From Gelidibacter japonicus (GTDB taxonomy: Bacteria; Bacteroidota; Bacteroidia; Flavobacteriales; Flavobacteriaceae): 64,000 nucleotides of DNA. The first letter of the stretch is position 1. Each line of letters begins with the position of its first letter. Below are positions 35,590-44,378 of the stretch, in pieces. The notes beneath the pieces were generated by a model, which saw nothing but the letters and a program-made list of their open reading frames with translations, was not told the origin of the DNA and ran no database searches. The stretch spans positions 186,001-250,000 of the forward strand of contig NZ_BJKB01000004.1 of assembly GCF_010725055.1 (NCBI RefSeq), in the 5' to 3' direction. The translations under genes and the position numbers were made by a program.

Positions 35590-36906
35590 ATGAAAAAAAC
35601 CGGTAATTCCAAAAACTCAAGAAATGTGAAAAATCTCAATTCTTTAGGTCGTTTTAGTTGTATTGTGATACTTTCCTTGGTGCTTTCTAATTGTAAATCT
35701 GCCCAAATATCAAAACACTTGGAAAAATCAATGAGCGCAAATTTTTATGAGCCTCAGTTTACCGGGCTTATGGTATACAATCCAAGGACAAAGGACACGG
35801 TTTTCAATCATAACGCCGAACGTTATTTTACACCGGCGAGCAATACCAAAATATTTACCTTATATACAGGTCTCCAATATTTGCCTGATAAAGTTCCAGC
35901 CTTTAAATATACGGTTCATGGGGATACCTTGATAGTGCGTGGTACTGGAGATCCCAGCTTTTTACATCCGTATTTTAAGGATAGCACGGCCTTGGAGTTT
36001 ATGCGAAATTATAAAGCCATAAAATTGGTGACGGGTAATTATACTAACGAAAAATTTGGCCCAGGTTGGGCCTGGGAAGATTACGACACCTATTTCAGCC
36101 CTGAGCGCAGTGCATTTCCATTGTACGGCAATGTGGTGACGATTTCAAACACTGACGATTTGGAAACCTATCCGAAGTTTTTGAGAGCTCAAACGACTTA
36201 TACCTTGATGGATAAACGTCGTGATTTTAATGCAAATAATTTCTATTATAAATTGACCAGAACGACTAACACTGAGGTGCCGTTTGTATTGGATACCACA
36301 ATGGTTAAAGCACTTTGGAATGACTTGCTTCCCGATAAAGTAGAATTCATCCCATATACCAGCGCTAAAACAGATCAGATACTCTATAGTATTCCGGCCG
36401 ACAGTTTATACAAGCGCATGATGCATGTAAGTGATAATTTTTTGGCCGAACAGATTTTGATTTTGGCTTCCTCAACGGTTTCTGATACTTTGGATGCAGA
36501 TCCCATTCGGAAATCGATTCTCGAAAAACAACTTAAAGATTTGAAGCAAAAACCAAAATGGAGGGATGGTTCCGGTTTGAGCAATTACAATCTCTTTACG
36601 CCTTTATCTCTTGTTCAGGTTTTGGAAAAGCTTTACGTCGACATTCCAAGAGAACGCCTGTTCAATTTCTTTCCTGCCGGCGGTGTAAGTGGGACTCTGA
36701 AAAATTGGTATGCGGGAGTGGATGGCCCTTACGTGTTTGCCAAAACGGGTACGTTGTCAAGCACTCATACATTAAGTGGTTATTTGCTGACCAATTCTGG
36801 TGATGTTTTGATTTTTAGTTTTATGAATAATAACTACCTTACTACTACCGATAAGGTCAGGGAACACATGCAGGCCATTCTGGAATATTTGAGAGATAAT
36901 TACTAA
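35590..36906 (+). CDS. dacB: D-alanyl-D-alanine carboxypeptidase/endopeptidase (PBP4 family)
   Basis: A 438-residue penicillin-binding protein of class C (S13), which trims or cleaves peptidoglycan peptides in the periplasm. The catalytic motifs are in order: SxxK in TPASNTKIFTL, SDN in HVSDNFLAEQ, and KTG in VFAKTGTLSSTHTLSGYL. A probable lipoprotein signal ends in LVLSNCKS, so it may be membrane-anchored. The insert domain between SxxK and SDN is of normal size. It is divergent from SusC and convergent with the M14 peptidase. Confidence 0.92.
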   Translation: MKKTGNSKNSRNVKNLNSLGRFSCIVILSLVLSNCKSAQISKHLEKSMSANFYEPQFTGLMVYNPRTKDTVFNHNAERYFTPASNTKIFTLYTGLQYLPDKVPAFKYTVHGDTLIVRGTGDPSFLHPYFKDSTALEFMRNYKAIKLVTGNYTNEKFGPGWAWEDYDTYFSPERSAFPLYGNVVTISNTDDLETYPKFLRAQTTYTLMDKRRDFNANNFYYKLTRTTNTEVPFVLDTTMVKALWNDLLPDKVEFIPYTSAKTDQILYSIPADSLYKRMMHVSDNFLAEQILILASSTVSDTLDADPIRKSILEKQLKDLKQKPKWRDGSGLSNYNLFTPLSLVQVLEKLYVDIPRERLFNFFPAGGVSGTLKNWYAGVDGPYVFAKTGTLSSTHTLSGYLLTNSGDVLIFSFMNNNYLTTTDKVREHMQAILEYLRDNY

Positions 36907-36915
36907 AGAAACGGC

Positions 36916-38382
36916 TTATTTACCATAATAAATGGCATTCCTAAAATTGCTTTCTTTGGTTTTTAAGTCGATCAAGAATCCGTTGACCACCGCAAAGTCC
37001 ACACTGCCATCCTTTTGCAGTACAAAATTGGGATTGTTACCAATGTTCACGAAAAAACCTGGAACTTTTTGATCCTTGTCCAAAATATTTATTGGAACGG
37101 AGACGTCTTTATCCTTTTGTGAAAATTGCGCCAAGCGAACGTAGGTGTACCCTGATTTTAGAAGTGCGTAAATGTCCATGGCTTCCAAATCCTTCATAGA
37201 TTGGACGATTTTTGGATATACTTTCCCTTCAATCAATCGATAACCGGTTGCATCGACAGTTTCGTAACCATAAAAAGTTGAGAGATCACCTTTTTCAACA
37301 ATACTGCCCACATTATAAAAAGTGTCGTAGTTTTTGTCCTGAACTTCCAAATGATTGATTCCGATATCGAGTATGTAATCCTTTCCTAAAAGTTCATGGG
37401 TAAATCGTTCAATTTTTAAATCGAATAATTTTCGGTCGTTTTGTGGGATCTTCTCATAATCTTCTACTGGAATGTCTTTATAATTTCCATTGGCAATCGT
37501 ATAGCAAGCAGATAGAATAGATACAAAATTGAGTTTTCTGATTTCTTGTTTTTCGACATCATTTTTAAATCCACCAGACTCAATTAAGATGGCACTTGTT
37601 CCCCATTTTTGGATGTTGTCTCCAAAAGCACGTGGTTCGAAATCGTCGTTGTAACGCCCTACTTGTCCTGGTGCGTACTTTTGGATGATGCTGTTCATAA
37701 AAACAATGACTTTCATGGCGTTTCCACGAACGTCATTGATCTCCTTTTCATAATTATAGGCTGGAGCCAAATATGAAATGGTCGCCGGTTTGGGCGTACG
37801 TTCCGCATTGTAATACGTACTTTGGTCGTGGAGATTAAAACCAAAATCGGCATCCAAACTATCGCGAATGCGTTTCAAAATCTGGCCCTCCGGCGATTGG
37901 AGCATGAGTGCATCTCTATTGATGTCAATCCCCAAGGCGTTACGTCTTGAAAAGACTTCGGCCCCATCCGGATTGAGCATCGGCAAAAAATGAAGGGTCA
38001 ATTTGCTTAAAAGTTCTTCTTTTTCGGTTTTAAAATCGTCACTATTCAAGAAGTTGAAAATGTCAAAAATAGCTTGGGTTGCGGTAGGTTCGTCCCCATG
38101 CATTTGCGACCACAAAAAGACATTAATGTCTCCAGAACCAATGCTGATCAAACTGATGTTTTTTCCTTTGATACTTTCACCTACTTTTTGAACTGTATAT
38201 GCAGGGTTGTTTTTAAGTTTGAGAATCAAGGGTTGGATATCCGCATGTTTGATTCGGCGGTTGTCCAAGCTCGGTTCTTTGTATTTTGAATAACTATCGT
38301 ACAGACTTGTGGTCATATCGATATCCTGTGCCATCATAGAGAATGAAAAAATGGCGAGCAATAAGGTGAGGGTGGATTTCAT
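36916..38382 (-). CDS. M14 family zinc carboxypeptidase
   Basis: A 488-residue exported metallopeptidase. The signal peptide is STLTLLLAIFSFSMMAQ. The first zinc ligands are His and Glu in WSQMHGDEPTATQAIFDIFN, the substrate-binding Arg is in LGIDINRDAL, and the third zinc ligand is in FGFNLHDQ. A candidate general-base Glu is in AILIESGGFKND. About 170 C-terminal residues beyond the peptidase fold have no recognised family. The likely substrates are peptides or murein peptides. Its neighbours, PBP4 and an amidase, suggest a cell-wall or peptide role. Confidence 0.9.
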   Translation of the reverse strand: MKSTLTLLLAIFSFSMMAQDIDMTTSLYDSYSKYKEPSLDNRRIKHADIQPLILKLKNNPAYTVQKVGESIKGKNISLISIGSGDINVFLWSQMHGDEPTATQAIFDIFNFLNSDDFKTEKEELLSKLTLHFLPMLNPDGAEVFSRRNALGIDINRDALMLQSPEGQILKRIRDSLDADFGFNLHDQSTYYNAERTPKPATISYLAPAYNYEKEINDVRGNAMKVIVFMNSIIQKYAPGQVGRYNDDFEPRAFGDNIQKWGTSAILIESGGFKNDVEKQEIRKLNFVSILSACYTIANGNYKDIPVEDYEKIPQNDRKLFDLKIERFTHELLGKDYILDIGINHLEVQDKNYDTFYNVGSIVEKGDLSTFYGYETVDATGYRLIEGKVYPKIVQSMKDLEAMDIYALLKSGYTYVRLAQFSQKDKDVSVPINILDKDQKVPGFFVNIGNNPNFVLQKDGSVDFAVVNGFLIDLKTKESNFRNAIYYGK

Positions 38383-38467
38383 TTGTTGATTTTTTATGAT
38401 TTTAAAGATCCAATGGAGATACTTAATAATAGTTTATTTATTGAGATTTGTTAAAGGCATTGCTCGA

Positions 38468-39130
38468 TCAATTTGGGCTATTTACTGGAGCCGATTTCAA
38501 ATTGAGTTTTTTGGTGCGTTTTCTGACGGCATTCATGAAGTCTTCACCCGGATCGTTCTTTATCGTTCTATAGCCTTCATCTACCTCCAACCATAACTCA
38601 TGACCTTCAAAATTAGTATACTCATAATGACCAATAAGGTATTCAATAGGGTATTTTTCACTCAAATATTTCACTAACCAAATATTTGATTTTATTTGCT
38701 TTTTGGTCAGGGGTAAATCCTTGGTCCCTCCTACATTTTCGACCCCAATGGCAGTGTGGTTTAATCCAATCACATGTCTTGCCATAGTCGTTTCTGGCAT
38801 TAAGCGGTATATCGTGCCATCCTGATCCACCAAAAATTGAGAGGATACATTTAATGAGCTTGCCGTGGCAAGATCTGGTCTGCTTGGCAATTCAGGGTCA
38901 TAAAACGCCTGAAAGGTTTTTTCCATTGTTGGAATCACCGTCCAATGTAACACAATCATTTTAGGTACAATCGTTGGATTATCTTGCTCTAAGCCATAAC
39001 GTGTAGATAGGTATTCTTTGGTGAGTTGGATGCGCTCTTCATTAAAAAGAATCGGTTTATCTACTATTTGTTTTGAAGTGCCACAAGAATAAAACAAAAA
39101 TAGACTGATGCAAAGGAGGGAATATTTCAT
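38468..39130 (-). CDS. N-acetylmuramoyl-L-alanine amidase (Amidase_2 type) lipoprotein
   Basis: A 220-residue lipoprotein (signal LLCISLFLFYSCGTSKQ) with an Amidase_2 (PGRP-like) zinc fold. The first zinc histidine is in KMIVLHWTVIPT. Substrate-cleft residues are in NVSSQFLVDQDGTIYRLMP. The second histidine is probably in MARHVIGLNHTAIGVENVGG. The C-terminal YLIGHYEYTNFEGHELWLE supplies further ligands. It cuts the bond between muramic acid and the stem peptide. It lies 85 bases upstream of the M14 gene and is read in the same direction. Confidence 0.88.
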   Translation of the reverse strand: MKYSLLCISLFLFYSCGTSKQIVDKPILFNEERIQLTKEYLSTRYGLEQDNPTIVPKMIVLHWTVIPTMEKTFQAFYDPELPSRPDLATASSLNVSSQFLVDQDGTIYRLMPETTMARHVIGLNHTAIGVENVGGTKDLPLTKKQIKSNIWLVKYLSEKYPIEYLIGHYEYTNFEGHELWLEVDEGYRTIKNDPGEDFMNAVRKRTKKLNLKSAPVNSPN

Positions 39131-39384
39131 TATTAAAAGTTAGGTGAATATCAAAGTTAGCGAAATTATTTGTTACCAAAGATAATTGAAAAACTTAACC
39201 AGCAGACAAGCGCGGTAATTATCTAAAGCCAAAAACCTGCCTGACCAATCTATGAAGTTTCACATGTATTTAGCATATATATTCGTGTCACAATTTTTAA
39301 AGAATGCCAATGAATTTAGCCTATTGATTCGAGTTAATTGGTGAAATATCAATGTTCAAAGAAAAGTAGGTGTGTTGAAGATGA

Positions 39385-40545
39385 TTATCCTCGAAATAAA
39401 AAGAAATGCTTTTTCATGTCCTCAATTTGTGCATCTTCATTGGTAATGATATAATCAATGGCTTGCGAGGTGAATTCATCACCTTTTTCGGTGAGCGATA
39501 CGATTTTATTGTCAATGAGAATCATATTGTTTTTAAGCGCCAAATCCAACACGGTCTTGCTTTTTACTTTTTGCCAGTTGATATGTTCGTTAAGATGGTT
39601 GACATGACGTTCTTCCACTTCACTATGATTTTTAAGATGGAGTAAAAAGGTCAGCAACAAGACCTCAATGCGTTGACGTTTTTCTCTGTACATTACCGCA
39701 ATTAATCCCTTGCTCGGGGCGAATAAATAAACAAGAAAAAACACCACGCCAAGCATGGTTGCAATAGAGCCAGCTATGGAAGCATCAAGCCAGTGGGCTA
39801 CCCAATATCCTGAAATAGCACCAAAAATCCCAAAAAATACGGCGAGTCCGAGCATCTTTTTTAAATCTGTAGTCAGCAAATAAGCACAGGCAGCCGGGGC
39901 AATCATCAGGGTGACCACTAAAATAGCGCCAACGGCATCAAAGGCACCAACTGTGGTAATAGATGCCATGGTCATCAGACCGTAATGGATGATTACAGGT
40001 GAAAATCCCAAGGACGCAGATAAGCCGGCATCAAAAGTGCTCAGCTTTAACTCCTTGAAAAAAGCAATAAGTAGTCCGATGGTAACCAATAAGATTATTC
40101 CAATAATCCATAAAGATTTCGGACCGATATCTGTGCCACCAACCGTTAGTCTATCAAAGGGCGCAAATGCCAATTCGCCTAATAGCACGGCGTCCACATC
40201 CAAATGGATGTCATTGGCGTTTTTTGCAATCATGATTACACCTATACTGAATAAGGCCGGGAATACCAATCCGATGGCGGTATCTTCTTTGACCAAACCT
40301 GTTTTTTGGATTCGCTCTACTAAAATCACCGTAATGACGCCTGTAAGTGCAGCTAGCAAAATGAGCAGCGGCGAGTTGAGGTCTTGGGTGATAAAAAAAC
40401 CAACGACGAGGCCTGGAAGAATGGAATGGCTAATGGCATCACTGATCATTGCCATTTTACGGAGCACCAAAAAGGTTCCTGGAATGGCACAGGCGATAGC
40501 AACCAAACTTGCAATAAGCTGTATTTCAAATTGGGCACTACTCAT
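39385..40545 (-). CDS. Metal ABC transporter permease with C-terminal winged-helix-like domain
   Basis: An inner-membrane permease of the TroC/TroD/ZnuB family (Mn, Zn or Fe import). The ABC-3 fold has eight or nine membrane segments; TFLVLRKMAMISDAISHSIL and GAFDAVGAILVVTLMIAPAA are diagnostic. The frame reaches 40587, but the Met at 40545 (MSSAQFEIQLIAS) gives the normal start and overlaps the previous gene by 8 bases. After the membrane part, about 100 extra residues form a cytoplasmic tail (EVEERHVNHLNEHINWQKVK, NNMILIDNKIVSLTEKGDEF). This looks like the winged helix of DtxR-type repressors and is absent from classical ZnuB. Confidence 0.9.
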   Translation of the reverse strand: MSSAQFEIQLIASLVAIACAIPGTFLVLRKMAMISDAISHSILPGLVVGFFITQDLNSPLLILLAALTGVITVILVERIQKTGLVKEDTAIGLVFPALFSIGVIMIAKNANDIHLDVDAVLLGELAFAPFDRLTVGGTDIGPKSLWIIGIILLVTIGLLIAFFKELKLSTFDAGLSASLGFSPVIIHYGLMTMASITTVGAFDAVGAILVVTLMIAPAACAYLLTTDLKKMLGLAVFFGIFGAISGYWVAHWLDASIAGSIATMLGVVFFLVYLFAPSKGLIAVMYREKRQRIEVLLLTFLLHLKNHSEVEERHVNHLNEHINWQKVKSKTVLDLALKNNMILIDNKIVSLTEKGDEFTSQAIDYIITNEDAQIEDMKKHFFLFRG

Positions 40546-41665
40546 GTTTTTTGATATTTTGATTGTATAAATTGGCTGCGGTTTCAAACCCTTCTTCCGT
40601 CAAACTCCACATCGTGCCATCTAAAGTCACATAGTTTTTATCGACCAATTTTTGAAGTGTCTTGCGCGTAAAACCTTGAAAATTGTTTAGTATTTTTATA
40701 GTATGTGGATGTGAAATATCTTCGTGGGTCTCTGCAATATGGTACATAAAAGCGAGTGTTTTTTGAAATTCTAAATCCCTTCTATTCTTTATAAATCGGA
40801 TTTGCCGAAACAACAAACCTCTGCCAGGTGAAAAGACGAAAGAGAAAACAACAAATACAGATGCCACAATAACAATTACTGGACCTGTAGAAAGGTTATC
40901 CTGACTAGCACTGATGGCAGTTCCAAAAACTCCTGAAAAGGCACCAAAAATTGAGGCTAAAAAAACCATCTTACCTAAACTGTTGGTCCATTGACGCGCC
41001 GCTGCCGCAGGTGCCAACAACATGGCACTCATAAGCACAACGCCTACGGTCTGCAAGCCTAAAACAATGGCCAAAACAATAAATGAGGTGATAAGAACAT
41101 CAATGAATTTGGTGTTGAACCCTAAGGTTTTGGTGTAGTCGGGGTCAAAAAGCAAAAGTTTGAACTCCTTCCAGAATAGTAACATGACCAACAAACAAAT
41201 TCCTGTAATGATCGCCATTAACCAGACATCACTTTCAACCAAAGTGGCGGCTTGGCCGAATAAATATTTATCCAGTCCGGCTTGATTGGCATTGGGCTGT
41301 TTCTGTATAAACGTGAGCAACAACATTCCAAATCCGAAGAACAGAGAAAGAATGAGCCCTAAAGCGGTATCCGACTTCAAATGTGTTTTGGTGACGATGC
41401 CTCTGATCCAGAAAGTGCCAATGAGTCCACTGACCAAGGCTCCAATAAGTAAGGTGTTGGTGTCTTTTGCACCCGTAATCAAAAATGCCAAGGCTATCCC
41501 GGGAAGGGCCGCGTGCGAAATCGCATCACCAAGCAAACTTTGTTTTCGCAACACTGCAAAACTACCGAGCATACCCGTAACGGCACCCAAAATGGCGGTG
41601 CCCAAAGTGATGGTTCGAAGCGTGTAATCACTGAAGACTAAAGAGAAGTATTCCTGTAAATTCAT
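40538..41665 (-). CDS. Metal ABC transporter permease with C-terminal winged-helix-like domain
   Basis: The second ABC-3 permease of the same transporter, 375 residues. GSFAVLRKQSLLGDAISHAA and LGLQTVGVVLMSAMLLAPAA are the family signatures. Residues from about 285 onwards form a cytoplasmic tail (FQKTLAFMYHIAETHEDISH, NNFQGFTRKTLQKLVDKNYV, MWSLTEEGFETAANLYNQN). It reads as a winged helix with a DtxR-like arrangement, parallel to the tail of the next permease. The two genes overlap and should make a heterodimer. Metal-dependent gating by the tail is a hypothesis. Confidence 0.9.
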   Translation of the reverse strand: MNLQEYFSLVFSDYTLRTITLGTAILGAVTGMLGSFAVLRKQSLLGDAISHAALPGIALAFLITGAKDTNTLLIGALVSGLIGTFWIRGIVTKTHLKSDTALGLILSLFFGFGMLLLTFIQKQPNANQAGLDKYLFGQAATLVESDVWLMAIITGICLLVMLLFWKEFKLLLFDPDYTKTLGFNTKFIDVLITSFIVLAIVLGLQTVGVVLMSAMLLAPAAAARQWTNSLGKMVFLASIFGAFSGVFGTAISASQDNLSTGPVIVIVASVFVVFSFVFSPGRGLLFRQIRFIKNRRDLEFQKTLAFMYHIAETHEDISHPHTIKILNNFQGFTRKTLQKLVDKNYVTLDGTMWSLTEEGFETAANLYNQNIKKHE

Positions 41666-41670
41666 ATCCT

Positions 41671-41690
41671 ATTCCTGCGGAGGCAGGAAT
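41671..41690. repeat. Dispersed ATTCCTGC hairpin, copy 5
   Basis: ATTCCTGC-GGAG-GCAGGAAT, five bases upstream of the permease start on its transcript, inside the metal transporter operon. Confidence 0.85.
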
Positions 41691-41746
41691 CTTTTTTATT
41701 TTATAGTTTTGAATCGTTGCAATTTTTCATAAGTTTATTTCTCTCA

Positions 41747-41777
41747 AACCTTTCAGGTTTTTAAAACCTTAAAGGTT
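41747..41777. repeat. Palindrome related to the RAYT-linked REP
   Basis: AACCTTTCAGGTTTT and AAAACCTTAAAGGTT surround one T, with a single mismatch between the arms. The core CAGGTTTTTAAAACCT is the same as in the REP copy at 6416-6448, with drifted outer arms. Confidence 0.65.
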
Positions 41778-41898
41778 CTACTCGATTTCTGTCAACTCCC
41801 GCCTATTTTCTTCATTACTATTCATGCGTTGATTAAATCTCTGATTTTATTGATGATTAGACTTCTTTTAATGAGATTAACCAAATGGAACCAGAAAG

Positions 41899-41919
41899 AT
41901 TCCTGCATTCGCAGGAAAT
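41899..41919. repeat. Dispersed ATTCCTGC hairpin, copy 6
   Basis: ATTCCTGC-ATTC-GCAGGAAA, with one end pair mismatched, directly after the ABC ATPase stop codon. With copy 5 it brackets the gap between two genes of one operon. Confidence 0.75.
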
Positions 41920-42795
41920 TTATTTCTGCACACTCACCTTATAATTAATACCATAAGTCTTGGTCAAATTATCATCATTAAAAATATCTTTTACAGGACC
42001 AGTTGCAATTTTTTTAACGTTCAAAAAAGTAACCCAATCAAAGTATTCTGGAACCGTTTGTAAATCGTGATGGACGACCACCACTGTTTTTCCAGCTTTT
42101 CGTAATTCTTTCAAAATATTGATAATGGCAATTTCTGTGGTGGCATCTACCCCTTGAAAAGGCTCGTCCATAAAGTAGATGGAGGCGTCCTGTACCAATG
42201 CTCTTGCCAAAAAGATCCGTTGCTGTTGTCCGCCTGAAAGCTGACTAATTTGTCTGTCCTTAAAGGGGAGCATCCCAACTTTTTCTAAAGCTTCCAACGC
42301 TGCTTTCTTTTCTTTAACCCCCGGACGTTTGATCCATCCCAAGCTGCCGTAAGTGCCCATCATCACAACATCTAATGCCACCGTAGGGAAATCCCAATCC
42401 ACACTGCCTTTTTGTGGCACATAGGCCACATGCGAACGTTGTTTATGATAAGGTTTGCCATATATAGTAACACTCCCCGCAATAGGTTTAAGAATGCCCA
42501 AGATGGCTTTGATTAAAGTGGATTTTCCAGCACCATTTGGGCCTACAATTGCCATGAGAACGCCTTCAGGAATTTCAAGATCGATATCCCAAAGAACAGG
42601 CTTATAATTGTAAGCAACTGTTAAATCGTCCACCTTAACAGCAATAGCTCCTGCGTCTGCCATGTCGGCAGACAGCGAGTTCCGGTTCTCGTCCTTAGAA
42701 TGCGCGTTTTTTTTAGTGTTCATTAATTTCATTTTATTTGACCTTTGTGCTGTTTTAAAGAATGCCGATAAATTTATGGATAAGCTTATTTTCAA
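41920..42795 (-). CDS. Metal ABC transporter ATP-binding protein
   Basis: The ATPase of the Tro/Znu-type importer. Walker A is [16 protein letters not shown], the signature motif is [18 protein letters not shown], Walker B is [13 protein letters not shown], and the switch histidine is in [10 protein letters not shown]. The ATPase domain begins near residue 53 ([20 protein letters not shown]), so the first 40-50 residues are an unusual N-terminal extension. A start at a later Met (such as MKLMNTKKN or MADAGAIAV) is likely. It lies between the binding protein upstream and the permeases downstream, within one leftward operon. Confidence 0.93.
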   Translation of the reverse strand: MKISLSINLSAFFKTAQRSNKMKLMNTKKNAHSKDENRNSLSADMADAGAIAVKVDDLTVAYNYKPVLWDIDLEIPEGVLMAIVGPNGAGKSTLIKAILGILKPIAGSVTIYGKPYHKQRSHVAYVPQKGSVDWDFPTVALDVVMMGTYGSLGWIKRPGVKEKKAALEALEKVGMLPFKDRQISQLSGGQQQRIFLARALVQDASIYFMDEPFQGVDATTEIAIINILKELRKAGKTVVVVHHDLQTVPEYFDWVTFLNVKKIATGPVKDIFNDDNLTKTYGINYKVSVQK

Positions 42796-42953
42796 AATCT
42801 GGCAGTCCTTACGTTACTGCAAAAAGCAGGAGCAGCTTCAAATATTTAAGAGCATTAAGCTATTTATTTTATTCGGACCTACAAGGTTTTCCTCCTTCGG
42901 CGGACAGGTTGAAACCTTGAAGGTCATGGTGACTGCGACTGTAAACTGCCAAA

Positions 42954-43865
42954 TTATTTCAAGGCATTCACAATCGTATTCACATTGTATTTAAACATCC
43001 CGATATAAGTTCCTTCCGCAGTGCCTGCATTTCCTAAAGCATCAGAATATAAAGTGCCCCCAATTTCGACATGATGGTTTTTTGAATTTACAGCAGCCTG
43101 AAGTGCTTCAATGGTACGTCTTGGCACTGAACTCTCCACAAAAATGGCTTTTATTTTTTTATCGATAATAAAGTTAGACAAATTTTGGACATCCTGCACA
43201 CCAGCTTCTGTAGCTGTTGATAAGCCTTGTAGGCCAACGACTTCAAATCCGTAGGCTTGCCCAAAATAATTAAAGGCATCATGAGCAGTGACCAAGATTC
43301 TCTTTTCTTTCGGAAGGGTCTCAATTATGGATTTGATCTCCGCATCCAAAACTTTTAATTTTTCAAGATAGTTCTTGCCGTTTTCTTCAAAGTACACTTT
43401 GTTTTCTGGATCGGCTTCTGATAGTTTTTGAACCACAAATGTGGAGATGAGTTCCCAATTGTGCACATCAAACCAAATATGAGGGTCATAATTAGAAGCG
43501 AAATATTCTGAACCAATCAAGGTGTTTTTGTCCAAAGCATCTGAAACGGCAATGGTTGTGATGTTCTGACTTTCCATTTTTTCAAAAACATCTACGAGCT
43601 TACCTTCCAAATGCAAGCCACCATAAAAAATCAAATCGGCGTTGGATAGTTTCGTGACATCCCCGGCACTGGCTTTATATAAATGTGGATCCACACCACT
43701 TCCCATCAAACCTTGCACATTGAGTTTGTCGCCACCAATTTGGTTCAATAGGTCGGTAATTAAAGTTGTCGTGGTCACGATGTTGAGGTTGCCGTTGTCT
43801 GGCTTGGCATCTTTGCAGCCTGAAAAGTATATAAAAGTTAATAAAACGAAAACTATTTTTTTCAT
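42954..43865 (-). CDS. Metal ABC transporter substrate-binding lipoprotein (TroA/ZnuA family)
   Basis: A 303-residue cluster A-I binding protein anchored by a lipid (signal FVLLTFIYFSGCKDAKPD). Metal ligands are recognisable: His in GSGVDPHLYKASAGDV, His in YDPHIWFDV, His in VTAHDAFNYFGQAYG, and an Asp in GGTLYSDALGNAGT. This His-His-His-Asp set is that of TroA/ZnuA (Zn or Mn), not the Glu-containing PsaA set. The long His-rich loop of zinc-specific ZnuA is absent. The gene leads the ABC operon. A DtxR-type regulator at 47.4 kb fits Mn or Fe control. Confidence 0.92.
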   Translation of the reverse strand: MKKIVFVLLTFIYFSGCKDAKPDNGNLNIVTTTTLITDLLNQIGGDKLNVQGLMGSGVDPHLYKASAGDVTKLSNADLIFYGGLHLEGKLVDVFEKMESQNITTIAVSDALDKNTLIGSEYFASNYDPHIWFDVHNWELISTFVVQKLSEADPENKVYFEENGKNYLEKLKVLDAEIKSIIETLPKEKRILVTAHDAFNYFGQAYGFEVVGLQGLSTATEAGVQDVQNLSNFIIDKKIKAIFVESSVPRRTIEALQAAVNSKNHHVEIGGTLYSDALGNAGTAEGTYIGMFKYNVNTIVNALK

Positions 43866-44378
43866 GAGCCTAAATATAAGTTACGAAGTTACTAAAAAAA
43901 TGAAGATGATATGCTGATTATTAACGATTTCTCACGTAAATGTGGGGTGGAGGCTGGACATCTATCGATGTTTATATTCTTGAAGATAAACTAATGAGCT
44001 TTTATTAGTTTCAAATAAATTTAAAATTATGTTCTTAAGTGCATCTCGCTTAAGCTTCTAAAAATTTTGATACTAACTTGCCCGACCAGTTAGGGCGGGT
44101 TACACGGATTTTCACGGATTCCTTCCTGAAAAGATGTGAAAAAATATTTTGTTATCTATTTCACGAACCTGACTGCCGTGCGGCACGTGCAACAGAATTT
44201 CAGTCTATTTTTAAGACCTCCGCCAGAGCCGACTGTGGGGTTGGCTCGCCTATTGGCATCGGGTAAATATTAAACTTTAGTGCCTAATGGTTTAGTTAAG
44301 TGAACAACAGGCAGGAGTTTAAGAGATAATCTTAATAACCCCAACCTGTTGCTGAATAAATACTCACTTAAAAAGTTA
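43866..44378. other. 513-base gap with no gene
   Basis: No coding region is convincing on either strand. Near 43876-43890 there is a direct repeat AAGTTACGAAGTTAC just upstream of the binding-protein gene. Around 44085-44260 there are GC-rich inverted segments (GCCCGACC/GCGGG and GTGCGGCAC) and a TTACACGGATTTTCACGGAT stretch of the kind found in other gaps here, probably dispersed non-coding repeats. Confidence 0.6.

Noticed and set aside
44078-44266. 62-codon frame in the gap after the metal-binding protein
   Set aside because: It overlaps GC-rich inverted repeats and has no protein-like features.
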